From Dyadobacter sp. UC 10 (lineage in GTDB: Bacteria > Bacteroidota > Bacteroidia > Cytophagales > Spirosomataceae), in the NCBI RefSeq assembly GCF_008369915.1, contig NZ_VSRN01000001.1:3468501-3532500 (forward strand): DNA of 64,000 nucleotides, read 5' to 3'. Numbering within the stretch: position 1 is the stretch's first letter; each line of letters opens with the position of its first letter. A model generated the notes under the pieces. That model was given only the letters and a program-made list of their open reading frames with translations, was not told the DNA's origin and ran no database searches. The position numbers were made by a program, and so were the translations under genes. This document shows positions 1 to 7,268 of the stretch, one piece after another.

Positions 1-1
1 G

Positions 2-688
2 CTTGCAGTATTGCCGTTGCATGGGGAAGGAAATGCAGGAGGAGTAGGGGCCGGGGTGAAAATGATTTTATTTGATGTTCCTGAAAATAGAAAAGGGATC
101 TGGGGCTTTGATCTGTTGGAAACGAATATGCATATGACCCACAATATGAATGCAATGGAAGTGCCGGGTCGCATTTTGGGCCTTTCTGTTGCAGGAAAAG
201 AAGGCGTGCAGGTTTTTCTGAATGGTGCCGATGGCTGGGCTGCTTCGGGTAACTGGATGGTGGCCGACAAGGGAGTGGGTGAGATCAGAACAGGAAGCCT
301 GGGAGGGAATCAACTTTTCACTGCAACTATTGAACCTATGCACGGGAGTGAGCTGGTCGTTTATTCGAAAGACAACCGTGCGGTTCTAACAAACAACATC
401 AAGGAAGGACACGCGTTGGCATGTGCGGATTTTTTCGGGCAGGGCAGGGACCAGGTGGTAATGGGCTGGAGAAATCCGAATGCGTCGGGAGAGACGGGCG
501 TAAGGATTTTTGTAGGGTCCGATCCCGCGGGCAGGAAGTGGCAGGAATTTGTCCTGGATGACAAGATTAAGATAGCCTGCGAAGATCTGACGATCGCCGA
601 CCTGGACGGCGACAGTGATCTGGATGTGATCGCCTCAGGAAGGGCGACGCACAATGTAGTAGTGTACTGGAATCAGCTCAAAAAATAG
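2..688 (+). CDS. FG-GAP/VCBS-repeat protein, C-terminal part
   Basis: The frame is open from the left window edge, so the N-terminus is missing and the true start cannot be seen. The visible 228 residues look like beta-propeller blades of the FG-GAP/VCBS type: the last blade carries a calcium-loop-like stretch, IADLDGDSDLDVIASG, near the C-terminus, and an earlier blade has the related ADFFGQGRDQVVMGW. Such proteins are usually exported and bind ligands or act as extracellular scaffolds; the exact role here is unknown. A strong hairpin follows the stop codon directly. Confidence 0.75.
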   Translation, partial: LAVLPLHGEGNAGGVGAGVKMILFDVPENRKGIWGFDLLETNMHMTHNMNAMEVPGRILGLSVAGKEGVQVFLNGADGWAASGNWMVADKGVGEIRTGSLGGNQLFTATIEPMHGSELVVYSKDNRAVLTNNIKEGHALACADFFGQGRDQVVMGWRNPNASGETGVRIFVGSDPAGRKWQEFVLDDKIKIACEDLTIADLDGDSDLDVIASGRATHNVVVYWNQLKK

Positions 689-720
689 TAAAGGCTGGAA
701 AATTTTCTTTCCAGCCTTTA
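689..720 (+). terminator. Hairpin terminator, possibly bidirectional
   Basis: A perfect 13-bp stem (689-701 with 708-720) has a 6-nt loop and lies one base after the FG-GAP stop. The arm ends in TTTA on both strands, so it may also stop the leftward panD-yugP operon that converges from the right. Confidence 0.7.
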
Positions 721-738
721 CAAGGTTGTCTGCCTAGG

Positions 739-773
739 AAGTCGAAATTGTCCGTCTGAGCGAAGTCGAAGAC
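739..773. repeat. Degenerate GAGCGAAGTCGAA intergenic repeat
   Basis: The stretch holds GTCTGAGCGAAGTCGAAGAC, which is related to the arms of the long hairpin at 5134-5187 (there AGCGGAGTCGAA). Elements of this kind are scattered between genes in many Bacteroidota genomes. This copy is imperfect and lies between convergent genes. Confidence 0.45.
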
Positions 774-1453
774 TAGTCTCTGCGGCCCATTAACAGGCTT
801 ACATAATAAAGTAATGTAGCTAATGAACCGATTGCAGCAACTAAGTATGTTCTTGCAGCCCATTTCAAAGCATCGCTCGACATTACATATTCTTTTTCGT
901 TAACAATCCTGTTTTTCTGGATCCACGCCAACGCTCTGTTACTTGCATCGTATTCAACCGGCAATGTGATAAAGCTGAAAAGCGTAGTCGCTGCGAAAAG
1001 CGCGACACCGATCGTCAACGGCAAAACAGTTGTATTGATCAGAACGATACCCAACAGAATGATCCACTGCATATAGCGTGACGCAATGCTCAGGAATGGT
1101 ACCATTTGAGAGCGAAATTGCAACCACTTGTAGGCTGTCGCGTGTTGCACAGCGTGCCCGCATTCGTGAGACGCAACCGCAGCAGCGGCTACACTTCTGC
1201 CGTAAAATACGTCCGGGCTCAGGTTAACTGTTTTATCCTGAGGATTGTAATGGTCAGTCAGCTGGCCTTCGACCGAAAGTACCCGCACATCATAAATGCC
1301 GCTTTCACGCAACATCGTCTCGGCGATCTCCTTTCCACTCATACCATTGCTCAAGCCGACCTGAGAATATTCTTCAAACTTGCTCTTGAGACGCCACTGA
1401 ACGTACAAGCTCACAAGCATTACTATACCACCGATTATGTATGCTCCCATCAT
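773..1453 (-). CDS. YugP-family membrane zinc metallopeptidase
   Basis: 226 residues. An N-terminal membrane helix (about residues 4-20) is followed by a cytoplasmic domain with the zinc motif HECGHAVQHA (His96-Glu97-x2-x-His100) and more membrane helices in the second half. A downstream glutamate in LPVEYDASNRAL is a good third zinc ligand. These features and the length match the neutral zinc metallopeptidase family typified by Bacillus YugP; substrates are unknown. It is the last gene of a leftward group starting at panD and begins 9 bp after the rfaE2 stop codon. Confidence 0.9.
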   Translation of the reverse strand: MMGAYIIGGIVMLVSLYVQWRLKSKFEEYSQVGLSNGMSGKEIAETMLRESGIYDVRVLSVEGQLTDHYNPQDKTVNLSPDVFYGRSVAAAAVASHECGHAVQHATAYKWLQFRSQMVPFLSIASRYMQWIILLGIVLINTTVLPLTIGVALFAATTLFSFITLPVEYDASNRALAWIQKNRIVNEKEYVMSSDALKWAARTYLVAAIGSLATLLYYVSLLMGRRD

Positions 1454-1462
1454 AGCTTTTTC

Positions 1463-1951
1463 CTATTTATATCCTTGTTTTATTTTTTCAATCAGCGCGG
1501 TAGTCGAGTAACCCTGTACAAGTGCTATCGTTTTTACCTCACCTCCTTTACCTAAAACAAAATCCGCGCCAGCAATAGTTTCAACGGTATAATCGTCGCC
1601 TTTGACCAAAATGTCAGGTTTTACTGCCTCTATCAACTGACTAGGCGTCGGTTCGTCGAACAAAATGACAGCATCGACAAAGGAGAGGGCTGCCATCAGA
1701 CGCGCGCGTGCATATTCATTAACAACGGGTCGCAACGGTCCTTTCAGTCTGCTCACAGATGCATCGGTATTCAATCCTAAAACCAGTCGGTCGCCCAGGG
1801 CGTGGGCTTTTTCCAGGTAATCAATATGGCCCAGGTGAACGATATCGAAGCAACCGTTTGTGAATACTACTTTCTGGCCGCCACGCTGCCAGGCTTCAAT
1901 AGTAGGGATTGCTTCTTCTAGTCTGAGTATCTTGCTCTCGGTCAGATTCAT
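1463..1951 (-). CDS. rfaE2: D-glycero-beta-D-manno-heptose 1-phosphate adenylyltransferase (RfaE2/HldE C-domain)
   Basis: 162 residues of the cytidylyltransferase-like fold. TNGCFDIVHLGH near residue 31 carries the HxGH nucleotide-binding motif, and the C-terminal half has the YSTTALIEKI segment typical of the ISTT(K/R) region of nucleotidyltransferases. The family makes ADP-heptose for the LPS inner core. In E. coli this domain is fused to the HldE kinase; here it stands alone, as is usual in Bacteroidota, and no kinase partner is visible in the window. It lies between a flippase-like membrane protein and the YugP protease, in one probable operon. Confidence 0.93.
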   Translation of the reverse strand: MNLTESKILRLEEAIPTIEAWQRGGQKVVFTNGCFDIVHLGHIDYLEKAHALGDRLVLGLNTDASVSRLKGPLRPVVNEYARARLMAALSFVDAVILFDEPTPSQLIEAVKPDILVKGDDYTVETIAGADFVLGKGGEVKTIALVQGYSTTALIEKIKQGYK

Positions 1952-2039
1952 TGGTTGGAAGTAAATTGTTCATTGGAAAATAATATGTAATCATACTAAT
2001 TTTCCATCAGGTAAGACTATTCCTGCGCCTTGTTTAACG

Positions 2040-3068
2040 CTAGGCAGAAATCTTTTCGGGTTCATCTACCGATTTATTGTTTTTAACCAAAACAAACAAA
2101 AAGGCCAGTGCGCCTACTGCCAGCATAAATACCATCTGCGCCCCGTGTATAAAGGTGGCCAATGTGATACCATCACTTTGAGTCAATCCGTACAATACCA
2201 GCACATTGCCAACTAAAAGGTGATAAGCTCCGATTCCGCCCTGGGTAGGAGCCGTCATACCTATCGCACCTACTACCAGTATAGTTAGTCCGGCAAGCGG
2301 TCCAAGGTCGGAGGTTTCGGGAATGCAGAAAAACAATACGTAGGAAACCAGGTAATAAAGTACCCAGATCATTAAACTGCTCAGGATAAATAGTCCGGGG
2401 CTGCGCAGTTTGCGAATGCTTAGCAGACCGTCGAGCATTCCTTTCGCAAAATCTGTGATTTTGGCAACCAATGCATTTTGCTGTAAGCGGGTGCGGAAGG
2501 CCAGGTTTTTGTATAAATAAAAACCAATCGATGCTACTACTATCAAGCCGCCAATCAAAATGAAAAGCAATAATCCGCCACCCGATCCACCTGATTCACC
2601 ACCTACTTTACTTTGAAAAAAATCTGTGAAGAAAGTGCTCAGCCGGTCAAATTCGAGAACGAAATTTAAGCCGATCATCAATACAAGTACGATGACATCA
2701 AATATACGTTCAGCCACTACCGTTCCGAAACTCAGATTGACCGGGATTTTTTCAAGCCGGTATAAGGTGCCGCAACGGGTCACCTCGCCCATCCGGGGAA
2801 CAATATAATTGGCAAAATATCCGGTCAATACCGCTACTGAACTGTTGATAATACTTGGTTTATGTCCCAGCGGCTCCATAAGCATTGCCCAGCGCCAGGC
2901 ACGGGTAACGTGTGCGCACATTAAAAAGAAGCAGGAAACCGCAATCCACCGCCAGTCGGATTTGGCAAAGCGGTCGAGCATTTCACCCAGATTAATATCT
3001 TTAAATACAAACCAAAGCAAGCCACCTGCCAAAATCAGCGAAATGGCGTAACGTAAAATGTTTTTCAT
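2040..3068 (-). CDS. Flippase-like integral membrane protein (lysylphosphatidylglycerol synthase TM-domain/UPF0104 family)
   Basis: 342 residues with about eight hydrophobic helices. The conserved family region includes RAWRWAMLM near residue 57, the PRMGEVTRCGTLYR segment near residue 111 and the late APTQGGIGAYHLLV motif near residue 274, all typical of the flippase-like (AglD/MprF N-terminal) membrane family. Members are thought to move lipids or lipid-linked sugars; the substrate is unknown here. It lies 38 bp downstream of panD and upstream of rfaE2, so a cell-envelope role is plausible but only inferred. Confidence 0.85.
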   Translation of the reverse strand: MKNILRYAISLILAGGLLWFVFKDINLGEMLDRFAKSDWRWIAVSCFFLMCAHVTRAWRWAMLMEPLGHKPSIINSSVAVLTGYFANYIVPRMGEVTRCGTLYRLEKIPVNLSFGTVVAERIFDVIVLVLMIGLNFVLEFDRLSTFFTDFFQSKVGGESGGSGGGLLLFILIGGLIVVASIGFYLYKNLAFRTRLQQNALVAKITDFAKGMLDGLLSIRKLRSPGLFILSSLMIWVLYYLVSYVLFFCIPETSDLGPLAGLTILVVGAIGMTAPTQGGIGAYHLLVGNVLVLYGLTQSDGITLATFIHGAQMVFMLAVGALAFLFVLVKNNKSVDEPEKISA

Positions 3069-3106
3069 AGCTAAGTGAATAGGGTGCAGGGTTCTATTGA
3101 AGAACG

Positions 3107-3457
3107 CTACCCGACCAGGTGATTGTTATGGTCGGGGAAAACAACCATGGGTTTGAAGGATTTGGCTTCCTCCTGGGTCATTGTTCCGTAAGCAATAATA
3201 ATGATAATGTCGCCAATCTGCACGCGCCGTGCCGCCGCCCCATTAAGGCAGATCATTCCGGAACCTCTTTCGCCTTTGATCACATAAGTCACAAAGCGCT
3301 CGCCATTGTTATTGTTAACGATATGGACCTGCTCATTTTCAACAAGTCCGGCCGCATCGATCAGGTCTTCGTCAATCGTGATGCTGCCTACATAATTCAG
3401 TTCCGCCTGAGTCACCTTGACACGGTGAATCTTCGATTTCATTACTGTTATTTGCAT
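3107..3457 (-). CDS. panD: Aspartate 1-decarboxylase
   Basis: 116 residues, the usual length. PanD converts L-aspartate to beta-alanine for pantothenate and coenzyme A. The start [15 protein letters not shown] is the family N-terminus, and YVGSITID contains the Gly-Ser self-cleavage site that creates the pyruvoyl cofactor. [15 protein letters not shown] is the conserved core near residue 64. It is the first gene of a leftward operon and its promoter at 3502-3533 is one of the best in the window. panC lies about 2 kb away on the same strand, beyond an unrelated gene. Confidence 0.97.
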   Translation of the reverse strand: MQITVMKSKIHRVKVTQAELNYVGSITIDEDLIDAAGLVENEQVHIVNNNNGERFVTYVIKGERGSGMICLNGAAARRVQIGDIIIIIAYGTMTQEEAKSFKPMVVFPDHNNHLVG

Positions 3458-3501
3458 TACCCGGTAAAATAAGTCGAGATAAAATGGAACGTATTACTGC
3501 C

Positions 3502-3533
3502 CAAAGTTACAGGAATAACACGCAGCTATCAAA
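3502..3533 (-). promoter_or_regulatory. Bacteroidota-type promoter of the panD operon
   Basis: On the minus strand TTTG (3533-3530) is followed after exactly 20 nt by TAACTTTG (3509-3502), which matches the -33 TTTG / -7 TAnnTTTG consensus. The predicted start of transcription is about 3496, roughly 40 nt before panD. Confidence 0.7.
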
Positions 3534-3652
3534 ACATACGGCCCTGCTTTACGGTTCCAACCGGCTCTTGCAGCCTTTTTTCAGGGGCTTGAAGTAATAT
3601 TCAGAAGCGTAAGGCTTTACTTATATTATCCACTTATTTTTCTAAAATTCCG

Positions 3653-5128
3653 ATGAGTAGAGAAAATAAACCAAAAGATGTGAAACGCCGCGACTTTTTG
3701 CAAAAGACCACGGCAGCAGCAATTGGTAGCTTTTTTATTGTCCCGCGACATGTTTTAGGTAAAGGCTACCGCGCGCCAAGCGACAAATTGAACATAGCAG
3801 GGATAGGTGTAGGAGGGAAGGGTTTTTCAGATACTAATAATGCCTGGAATAAGGGGGCTGAGAACCTTGTCGCGCTTTGCGATGTGGACTGGGGACAGGC
3901 TAAAAAGAATTTTGAACTGCATCCGACAGCCAAGAAGTACAAGGATTTCCGAAAGATGTTCGATGAAATGGAAAAGGATATTGATGCTGTAACCGTTTCA
4001 ACGACCGACCATATGCATGCTATTATTGCGATGGCGGCCATGCAAAGAGGGAAGCACGTATACGTTCAGAAACCGCTCACGCATGACATTTATGAGGCCC
4101 GTATGCTCACTGAGGCGGCCCGGAAATACAAAGTAGTAACTCAGATGGGAAATCAGGGTGCTTCTAACCCTGCACAGAACCAGATGAAAGAATGGTTCAA
4201 TAAAGGAATAATTGGTAATGTACACGAAGCGCACGTTTGGACAAACCGTCCCGTGTGGCCACAGGGTATTCCTGTCCCTACTGGCAAATTCGACGTTCCC
4301 GCAGATATTGACTGGGAATTATGGGTTGGTTGTGCGGACTGGGTCGACTACAATCCGGCCTGGCATCCGTTCAAATGGCGCGGCTGGTGGAATTTTGGTA
4401 CCGGCGCATTGGGAGATATGGGTTGTCACCTGATCGACCCCGCTTTCCGTACGCTTGGATTGGGTTATCCTACGGAGCTGGAATGCAGCGTAGGCCAGGT
4501 TTTCATTAAAGACTGGACGCCTGAATATATTCCGGAAGGCTGCCCGCCATCGTCAAGGGTGCAGCTGAAATTCCCGGCCAACAAGGTGAACAAATCAGAA
4601 GTTACATTAACCTGGCACGATGGTGGCTTGCGCCCTTTCCACCCGGATCTGATCCCCGCCAACGATCCGCTGGGCGAGCCTGATAGCAGCAATGGTGTGA
4701 TGTTGATTGGTGAAAAAGGCGTTATGACCTGTGGTACTTATGGTATTGATCCAAAAGTATATTTGAAAGACGGCACAAAGCTGGAATATAAGAAAGGTGA
4801 TTTTGGAAATAAATACACGCCTATGCCGGAGTTTGGTCACCACGTTTCCTGGTCCGACGCCTGCAAGGCTGGTTTCAACAGCAAAGAACACAAAGCGCTG
4901 ACCTCTTCCTTCGATTACGCAGGTCCTTTGACCGAAACCGTAATAATGGGCAACCTTGGAATACGCAGCTACAACCTGCGCAAGCAAAGAGCCGACGGAA
5001 AAGGTTTCGACTATCCAGGCCGCAAAAAATTGCTATGGGATGGTAACAATATGAAAATCACCAACTTCGACGATGCAAACCAATTCGTAAAACGCCAATA
5101 CCGCGGCGATTGGAAATTGGGTAGTTAA
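3653..5128 (+). CDS. Gfo/Idh/MocA-family oxidoreductase with Tat signal
   Basis: 491 residues. The N-terminus carries a twin-arginine signal (KRRDFLQKTTAAAIGSFFIVP), so export of a folded, cofactor-loaded protein is likely. A Rossmann domain begins near residue 47 with IAGIGVGGKG, and VQKPLTHDIYEARML near residue 138 contains the family (E/Q)KP motif. The C-terminal half has the GFO_IDH_MocA beta-sheet domain, including GALGDMGCHLIDPAF. Such exported oxidoreductases act on sugars or sugar derivatives with NAD(P); the substrate is unknown. It is a single gene between the panD and panC promoter regions. Confidence 0.9.
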   Translation: MSRENKPKDVKRRDFLQKTTAAAIGSFFIVPRHVLGKGYRAPSDKLNIAGIGVGGKGFSDTNNAWNKGAENLVALCDVDWGQAKKNFELHPTAKKYKDFRKMFDEMEKDIDAVTVSTTDHMHAIIAMAAMQRGKHVYVQKPLTHDIYEARMLTEAARKYKVVTQMGNQGASNPAQNQMKEWFNKGIIGNVHEAHVWTNRPVWPQGIPVPTGKFDVPADIDWELWVGCADWVDYNPAWHPFKWRGWWNFGTGALGDMGCHLIDPAFRTLGLGYPTELECSVGQVFIKDWTPEYIPEGCPPSSRVQLKFPANKVNKSEVTLTWHDGGLRPFHPDLIPANDPLGEPDSSNGVMLIGEKGVMTCGTYGIDPKVYLKDGTKLEYKKGDFGNKYTPMPEFGHHVSWSDACKAGFNSKEHKALTSSFDYAGPLTETVIMGNLGIRSYNLRKQRADGKGFDYPGRKKLLWDGNNMKITNFDDANQFVKRQYRGDWKLGS

Positions 5129-5133
5129 GTGTT

Positions 5134-5187
5134 TGTCGCACTAAGCGGAGTCGAAATGTATGCACTTCGACTCCGCTTAGTGCGACA
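5134..5187. repeat. Perfect 22-bp inverted repeat (intergenic hairpin)
   Basis: Arms 5134-5155 and 5166-5187 are perfect reverse complements around a 10-nt loop. The right arm ends exactly one base before the panC stop codon. The core AGCGGAGTCGAA is related to the element at 739-773. It sits between two convergent genes and probably ends transcription from both sides, but the sequence also looks like a member of a dispersed repeat family. Confidence 0.75.
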
Positions 5188-6030
5188 TTAAAAAACAATA
5201 TTATCAATCAACCTCACCGGCCCGAGAAACGCGGCAACGCAGATCGCGTTTGTGCCAGTGGCGCCAGGTGTGGTAATAGGTTGTAGTGTATTAAGATCTG
5301 CGATTTCGAAATAATCCAGTTTAAAAGCCTCGATCGAGTCAAATGCGGCAGTTGCCTGTCTAATTACTTCTTCAACCGACTCCCCTTTTAAAAGCTTCCT
5401 TTTCGCGGATTCGAGGATCTGAAATAGGTGCGGAGCGATTTCCCTTTCTTCAACATTTAACCGGCGGTTTCGTGACGACATTGCCAAACCATCTTCTTCG
5501 CGAATTGTAGGTGCAATGATCAGTTCGAGTCCAAAACTTAGGTCAGATACCAGTTTTTTAACGATTGCGACCTGCTGTAAGTCTTTTTGGCCAAAGTAAG
5601 CCCGGTGCGGTTTGACGATATTAAAAAGTTTCGAAACCACAATTCCGACTCCATTGAAATGGCCCGGACGGGAAGCGCCTTCCATCACGGTTTCGAGGGC
5701 GCCAAAATTGAATTTCAGGACAGGTTGCTTTGGATACATTTCTTCTACCGAGGGCGCAAAAACGATATCACAGCCGGCTGCTTCAAGCATTGCGCAATCG
5801 GCTTCCAGTGTGCGCGGGTATTTCTGTAAATCTTCGGGATTGTTGAACTGCGTTGGATTAACAAAAATGCTGCAAACAGCTATGTCATTTTCACGTTTGC
5901 ATAACTGAATCAGTGAGATATGACCGTCGTGAAGTGCGCCCATCGTTGGTACGAGGCCGATACTGCGTTGTTGAAAAGTTTGTTGTTCGAGGAAATTCCG
6001 GAGGCTGGCAACTGAAGTAAATACTTCCAT
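5188..6030 (-). CDS. panC: Pantoate--beta-alanine ligase
   Basis: 280 residues from the chosen start. PanC joins pantoate and beta-alanine (made by PanD) with ATP to give pantothenate. GLVPTMGALHDGHISLI near residue 24 carries the HIGH-like motif; FVNPTQFN, KDLQQ, and the MSSRNRRL loop (KMSKS equivalent) are all present. The open frame runs 63 codons further upstream, but family members start at the equivalent of MEVFTSVASLRNFL, and the extra codons overlap the divergent promoter region; I therefore take the ATG at 6030-6028. Confidence 0.96.
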   Translation of the reverse strand: MEVFTSVASLRNFLEQQTFQQRSIGLVPTMGALHDGHISLIQLCKRENDIAVCSIFVNPTQFNNPEDLQKYPRTLEADCAMLEAAGCDIVFAPSVEEMYPKQPVLKFNFGALETVMEGASRPGHFNGVGIVVSKLFNIVKPHRAYFGQKDLQQVAIVKKLVSDLSFGLELIIAPTIREEDGLAMSSRNRRLNVEEREIAPHLFQILESAKRKLLKGESVEEVIRQATAAFDSIEAFKLDYFEIADLNTLQPITTPGATGTNAICVAAFLGPVRLIDNIVF

Positions 6031-6171
6031 GAGAAACTGAAATCTGAGGGGGAGTAGCCTGAAATGCGAAAGTGCTTTATATCTCCGAAAAGTACTGCGA
6101 GTAGGAAAATCAATTATTTGGAATGAGTTATCCCAAACTGAGCGCAATATGACAATTAGTTTGGAATATCT

Positions 6172-6203
6172 TTTGAAAATGCGATTTTTTTTGTATAATT
6201 TTG
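6172..6203 (+). promoter_or_regulatory. Bacteroidota-type promoter of the GT5-like gene
   Basis: TTTG at 6172-6175, a 20-nt spacer and TAATTTTG at 6196-6203 match the TTTG / TAnnTTTG consensus. The ATG of the next gene is 33 bp beyond the -7 element. The same intergenic region must also hold the leftward panC promoter. Confidence 0.7.
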
Positions 6204-6236
6204 CAAAACTTTTTTTCACAAACTGCTTAAAGATCT

Positions 6237-7043
6237 ATGGAGAAACTACGAATTTTATATGTAGCCAGTGAAATCAATCCCTTCCTCCAAACCACTGACG
6301 TTGCCGATTACGTAAGAAAGCTCCCTCAGGCAATGCAGGAAAGAGGTGCAGAAATCAGGATTCTAGTTCCGCGTTTTGGTCTTATTAATGAACGCAAAAA
6401 CAGGCTTCATGAAGTAGTTCGACTGTCAGGAATAAACATTACCGTAGGAGATGAAGAAAAGCCACTGATCATCAAGGTCGCATCTATACCCAACGCCAAA
6501 TTGCAGGTATATTTTATTGACAATGACGATTATTTTCACCGCAAATCTGTGTTTTTCGATAAGGAGAACAACTTTTTCGATGATAATGACGAGCGGGCGA
6601 TTTTCTTTTGCAAAGGTGTTCTTGAAACGGTTAAAAAATTGGGCTGGGCGCCGGATGTGGTGCACTGTAATGATTGGATGACCGCCCTGATCCCCCTGTA
6701 CCTGAAAACCACTTACCGCAACGATCCGATGTTCAAGGATACAAAAAGTGTGTTTACGGTACATAACAATGCTTTTGATTATAAGTTTGACGCTGATTTG
6801 CAGAGCAAGGCGAAAGCAATGGATGTAAGTGACGAGGCCCTGGCCCATTTGCATTCCGCAGATTTCGAAGGGTTCGTCAAAATAGGTTGCGCCTACGCAG
6901 ATGCAGTTCTGAAAGCAGATGAACATTGTAGCGAAAGTCTCAACCAGATATTCAACGATGCACCTAAACGTGTGGAATTGAACGAACAGGACGAGAACTT
7001 CTCCGAATCTTATTATAACCTGTATACAGATTTAATGAGCTAA
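6237..7043 (+). CDS. Glycogen/starch synthase-like protein, N-terminal (GT5) domain only
   Basis: 268 residues, about half a normal glycogen synthase. RILYVASEINPFLQTTDVADYV is the first strand and loop of the GT5 fold; VVHCNDWMTALIPLYLK near residue 139 and FTVHNNAF near residue 173 match the starch-synthase catalytic domain. The second Rossmann domain of the GT-B fold, which binds most of the nucleotide sugar, is missing, and the KTGGL nucleotide-binding loop is replaced by QTTDVAD. Solo copies next to panC are common in Bacteroidota. Enzyme activity is doubtful; a binding or regulatory role is inference. Confidence 0.8.
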   Translation: MEKLRILYVASEINPFLQTTDVADYVRKLPQAMQERGAEIRILVPRFGLINERKNRLHEVVRLSGINITVGDEEKPLIIKVASIPNAKLQVYFIDNDDYFHRKSVFFDKENNFFDDNDERAIFFCKGVLETVKKLGWAPDVVHCNDWMTALIPLYLKTTYRNDPMFKDTKSVFTVHNNAFDYKFDADLQSKAKAMDVSDEALAHLHSADFEGFVKIGCAYADAVLKADEHCSESLNQIFNDAPKRVELNEQDENFSESYYNLYTDLMS

Positions 7044-7067
7044 TCACTCAAATTATAGCAAGTCGGG

Positions 7068-7096
7068 CCGGTAACTGATCAGTTACCGGTTTTTTT
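7068..7096 (+). terminator. Rho-independent terminator
   Basis: A perfect 22-nt palindrome (7068-7089) is followed by seven T residues. It ends the transcript of the GT5-like gene before glmS. Confidence 0.9.
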
Positions 7097-7268
7097 GTGC
7101 TGTTTAAATCTCTGTTGAGCACAAAAATATTTTCATTAATGTGTTCGAGCACTCTGATGAAATTGGATAATTTTTAGTATTTAATTAGAAATTAGCTTGT
7201 TATGAAACGGTGATTGCTCTTAATTTGGTTTTTTGTTAAACATACACTCAAACCAAATTCGTGAAAAT

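Noticed and set aside
6031-6219. 63-codon N-terminal extension of panC
   Set aside because: The extra residues have no counterpart in PanC proteins, and the DNA overlaps the divergent promoter region.
7044-7268. glmS ribozyme
   Set aside because: The leader is AT-rich and lacks any recognisable ribozyme core; such ribozymes are mainly known from Firmicutes.
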